A stretch of 55,381 bases of DNA from Candidatus Zixiibacteriota bacterium (GTDB lineage Bacteria; RBG-13-66-14; B26-G2; WVWN01). The position numbers and the translations under genes were made by a program. Numbering within the stretch: position 1 is the first letter of the stretch; every line of letters begins with the position of its first letter. Where the stretch lies: contig WVWN01000057.1 in NCBI GenBank assembly GCA_011773985.1, positions 1 to 55,381 on the forward strand, in the 5' to 3' direction. Positions 55,095 to 55,381 of this stretch are shown here, piece after piece. Under the pieces are notes generated by a model, which worked only from the letters and a program-made list of their open reading frames with translations, did no database searches and was not told the origin of the DNA.

Positions 55095-55381
55095 GTGAGC
55101 TTGCTAAAGTACCGTAGGATTAAACCCTTCGTGTGGTCCTTGTGCGCCTTGGGGGCTTTCGGCGCCGCGGGGATGGGTTATGCGCAGGGCGCCGAGCATG
55201 TCGTCGTCGACGACGTTTTATTCGAGGGGTTGACTAGCATTGATAGCGGCTCGGTCAAGACGGCGATAAGGCTTGCGCCGGGGTTAAGGGTGAACGAGGC
55301 CGAGCTGAAGGCCATCGTCCGGGACGACATTAAGAGGATATACCGCCTCGGGTACTTCGACAGGGTGGACGCGTATTACGA
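55095..55381 (+). CDS. bamA: outer membrane protein assembly factor BamA, N-terminal part
   Basis: The frame opens with GTG and runs off the window after 95 codons. A signal peptide (about 8-30, ending YAQG) is followed by the first POTRA domain: VVVDDVLFEGL, SVKTAIRLAPGLRVNEAELKAIVRDDIKRIYRLGYFDRVDAY. The fEGL, the G-x-x-x-N and the IYxLGYFDxV patterns are diagnostic for BamA/Omp85. It is separated from skp-lpxD, with which it is often linked. Confidence 0.9.
   Translation, partial: MSLLKYRRIKPFVWSLCALGAFGAAGMGYAQGAEHVVVDDVLFEGLTSIDSGSVKTAIRLAPGLRVNEAELKAIVRDDIKRIYRLGYFDRVDAYY

Overview
The window is a stretch of chromosome from a Gram-negative (diderm), GC-rich bacterium. It encodes most of the lipid A/Kdo pathway (lpxD, an lpxC-fabZ fusion, lpxA, lpxI, lpxB, lpxK, an LpxL-like acyltransferase, waaA and an MsbA-type flippase), Skp, the start of BamA and several TonB-like proteins. 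The LpxC-FabZ fusion and a PorV/UPF0164-like barrel are typical of the FCB superphylum (Bacteroidota and relatives). I infer an uncultivated FCB-type lineage, but the exact phylum cannot be read from this sequence. I see no insertion sequences, phage genes or CRISPR arrays. The long open frames antisense to real genes are products of high GC content.

Layout. 1-168: tail of a ComF-type phosphoribosyltransferase. 354-5686: a secreted protein, gapA-pgk, and two convergent secreted beta-propeller proteins. 5922-7933: tetR-tolC efflux pair. 8004-9018: ribosomal protein L31 with a long basic tail, then RNase P RNA. 9152-11915: another secreted protein and a SurA/PpiC-like chaperone. 12047-16753: selB, ornithine aminotransferase and glutamate dehydrogenase. 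16968-26021: an envelope run (DNRLRE lipoprotein, PorV-like barrel, skp, lpxD, lpxC-fabZ, lpxA, lpxI), then xerD and a site-2 protease. 26087-30290: four secreted beta-propeller genes in an alternating A-B-A-B array on the minus strand, next to a DUF2723-type membrane glycosyltransferase. 32536-37766: a tightly packed operon trpS-scpA-scpB-rluB-cmk-plsC-ispH. 37805-39354: four small membrane proteins. 39470-46801: ltaE-lpxB-msbA-waaA-lpxK-lpxL. 46927-52868: a Cys-rich lipoprotein, tRNA-Glu, a secreted PsbP/CNA-B-like protein, two tandem TonB paralogues, a third TonB-like protein and a nucleotidyltransferase-like protein. 52920-55381: a large anchored protein and the start of bamA.

The most unusual feature is a set of eight secreted proteins spread over 30 kb. 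They are otherwise diverse but all look like beta-propellers, and all end at the last residue with the same roughly 14-residue tail (consensus V-x-P-x-S-h-G-[KR]-[IV]-K-x-h-x-[KR]). I propose that this is a short C-terminal sorting or attachment tag of an undescribed or poorly described secretion route. Six of the eight also form a family with about four or five repeats of the pattern (T/N)GSxxxSF, one per presumed blade.

Sigma-70-like promoters with about 17-base spacing are easy to see in the less GC-rich intergenic gaps. Several place the transcription start at or within a few bases of the start codon, which suggests leaderless or very short-leader mRNAs (selB, the 37805 gene and the 47932 gene, with short leaders for trpS and ltaE). 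These promoters were also used to correct several start codons.
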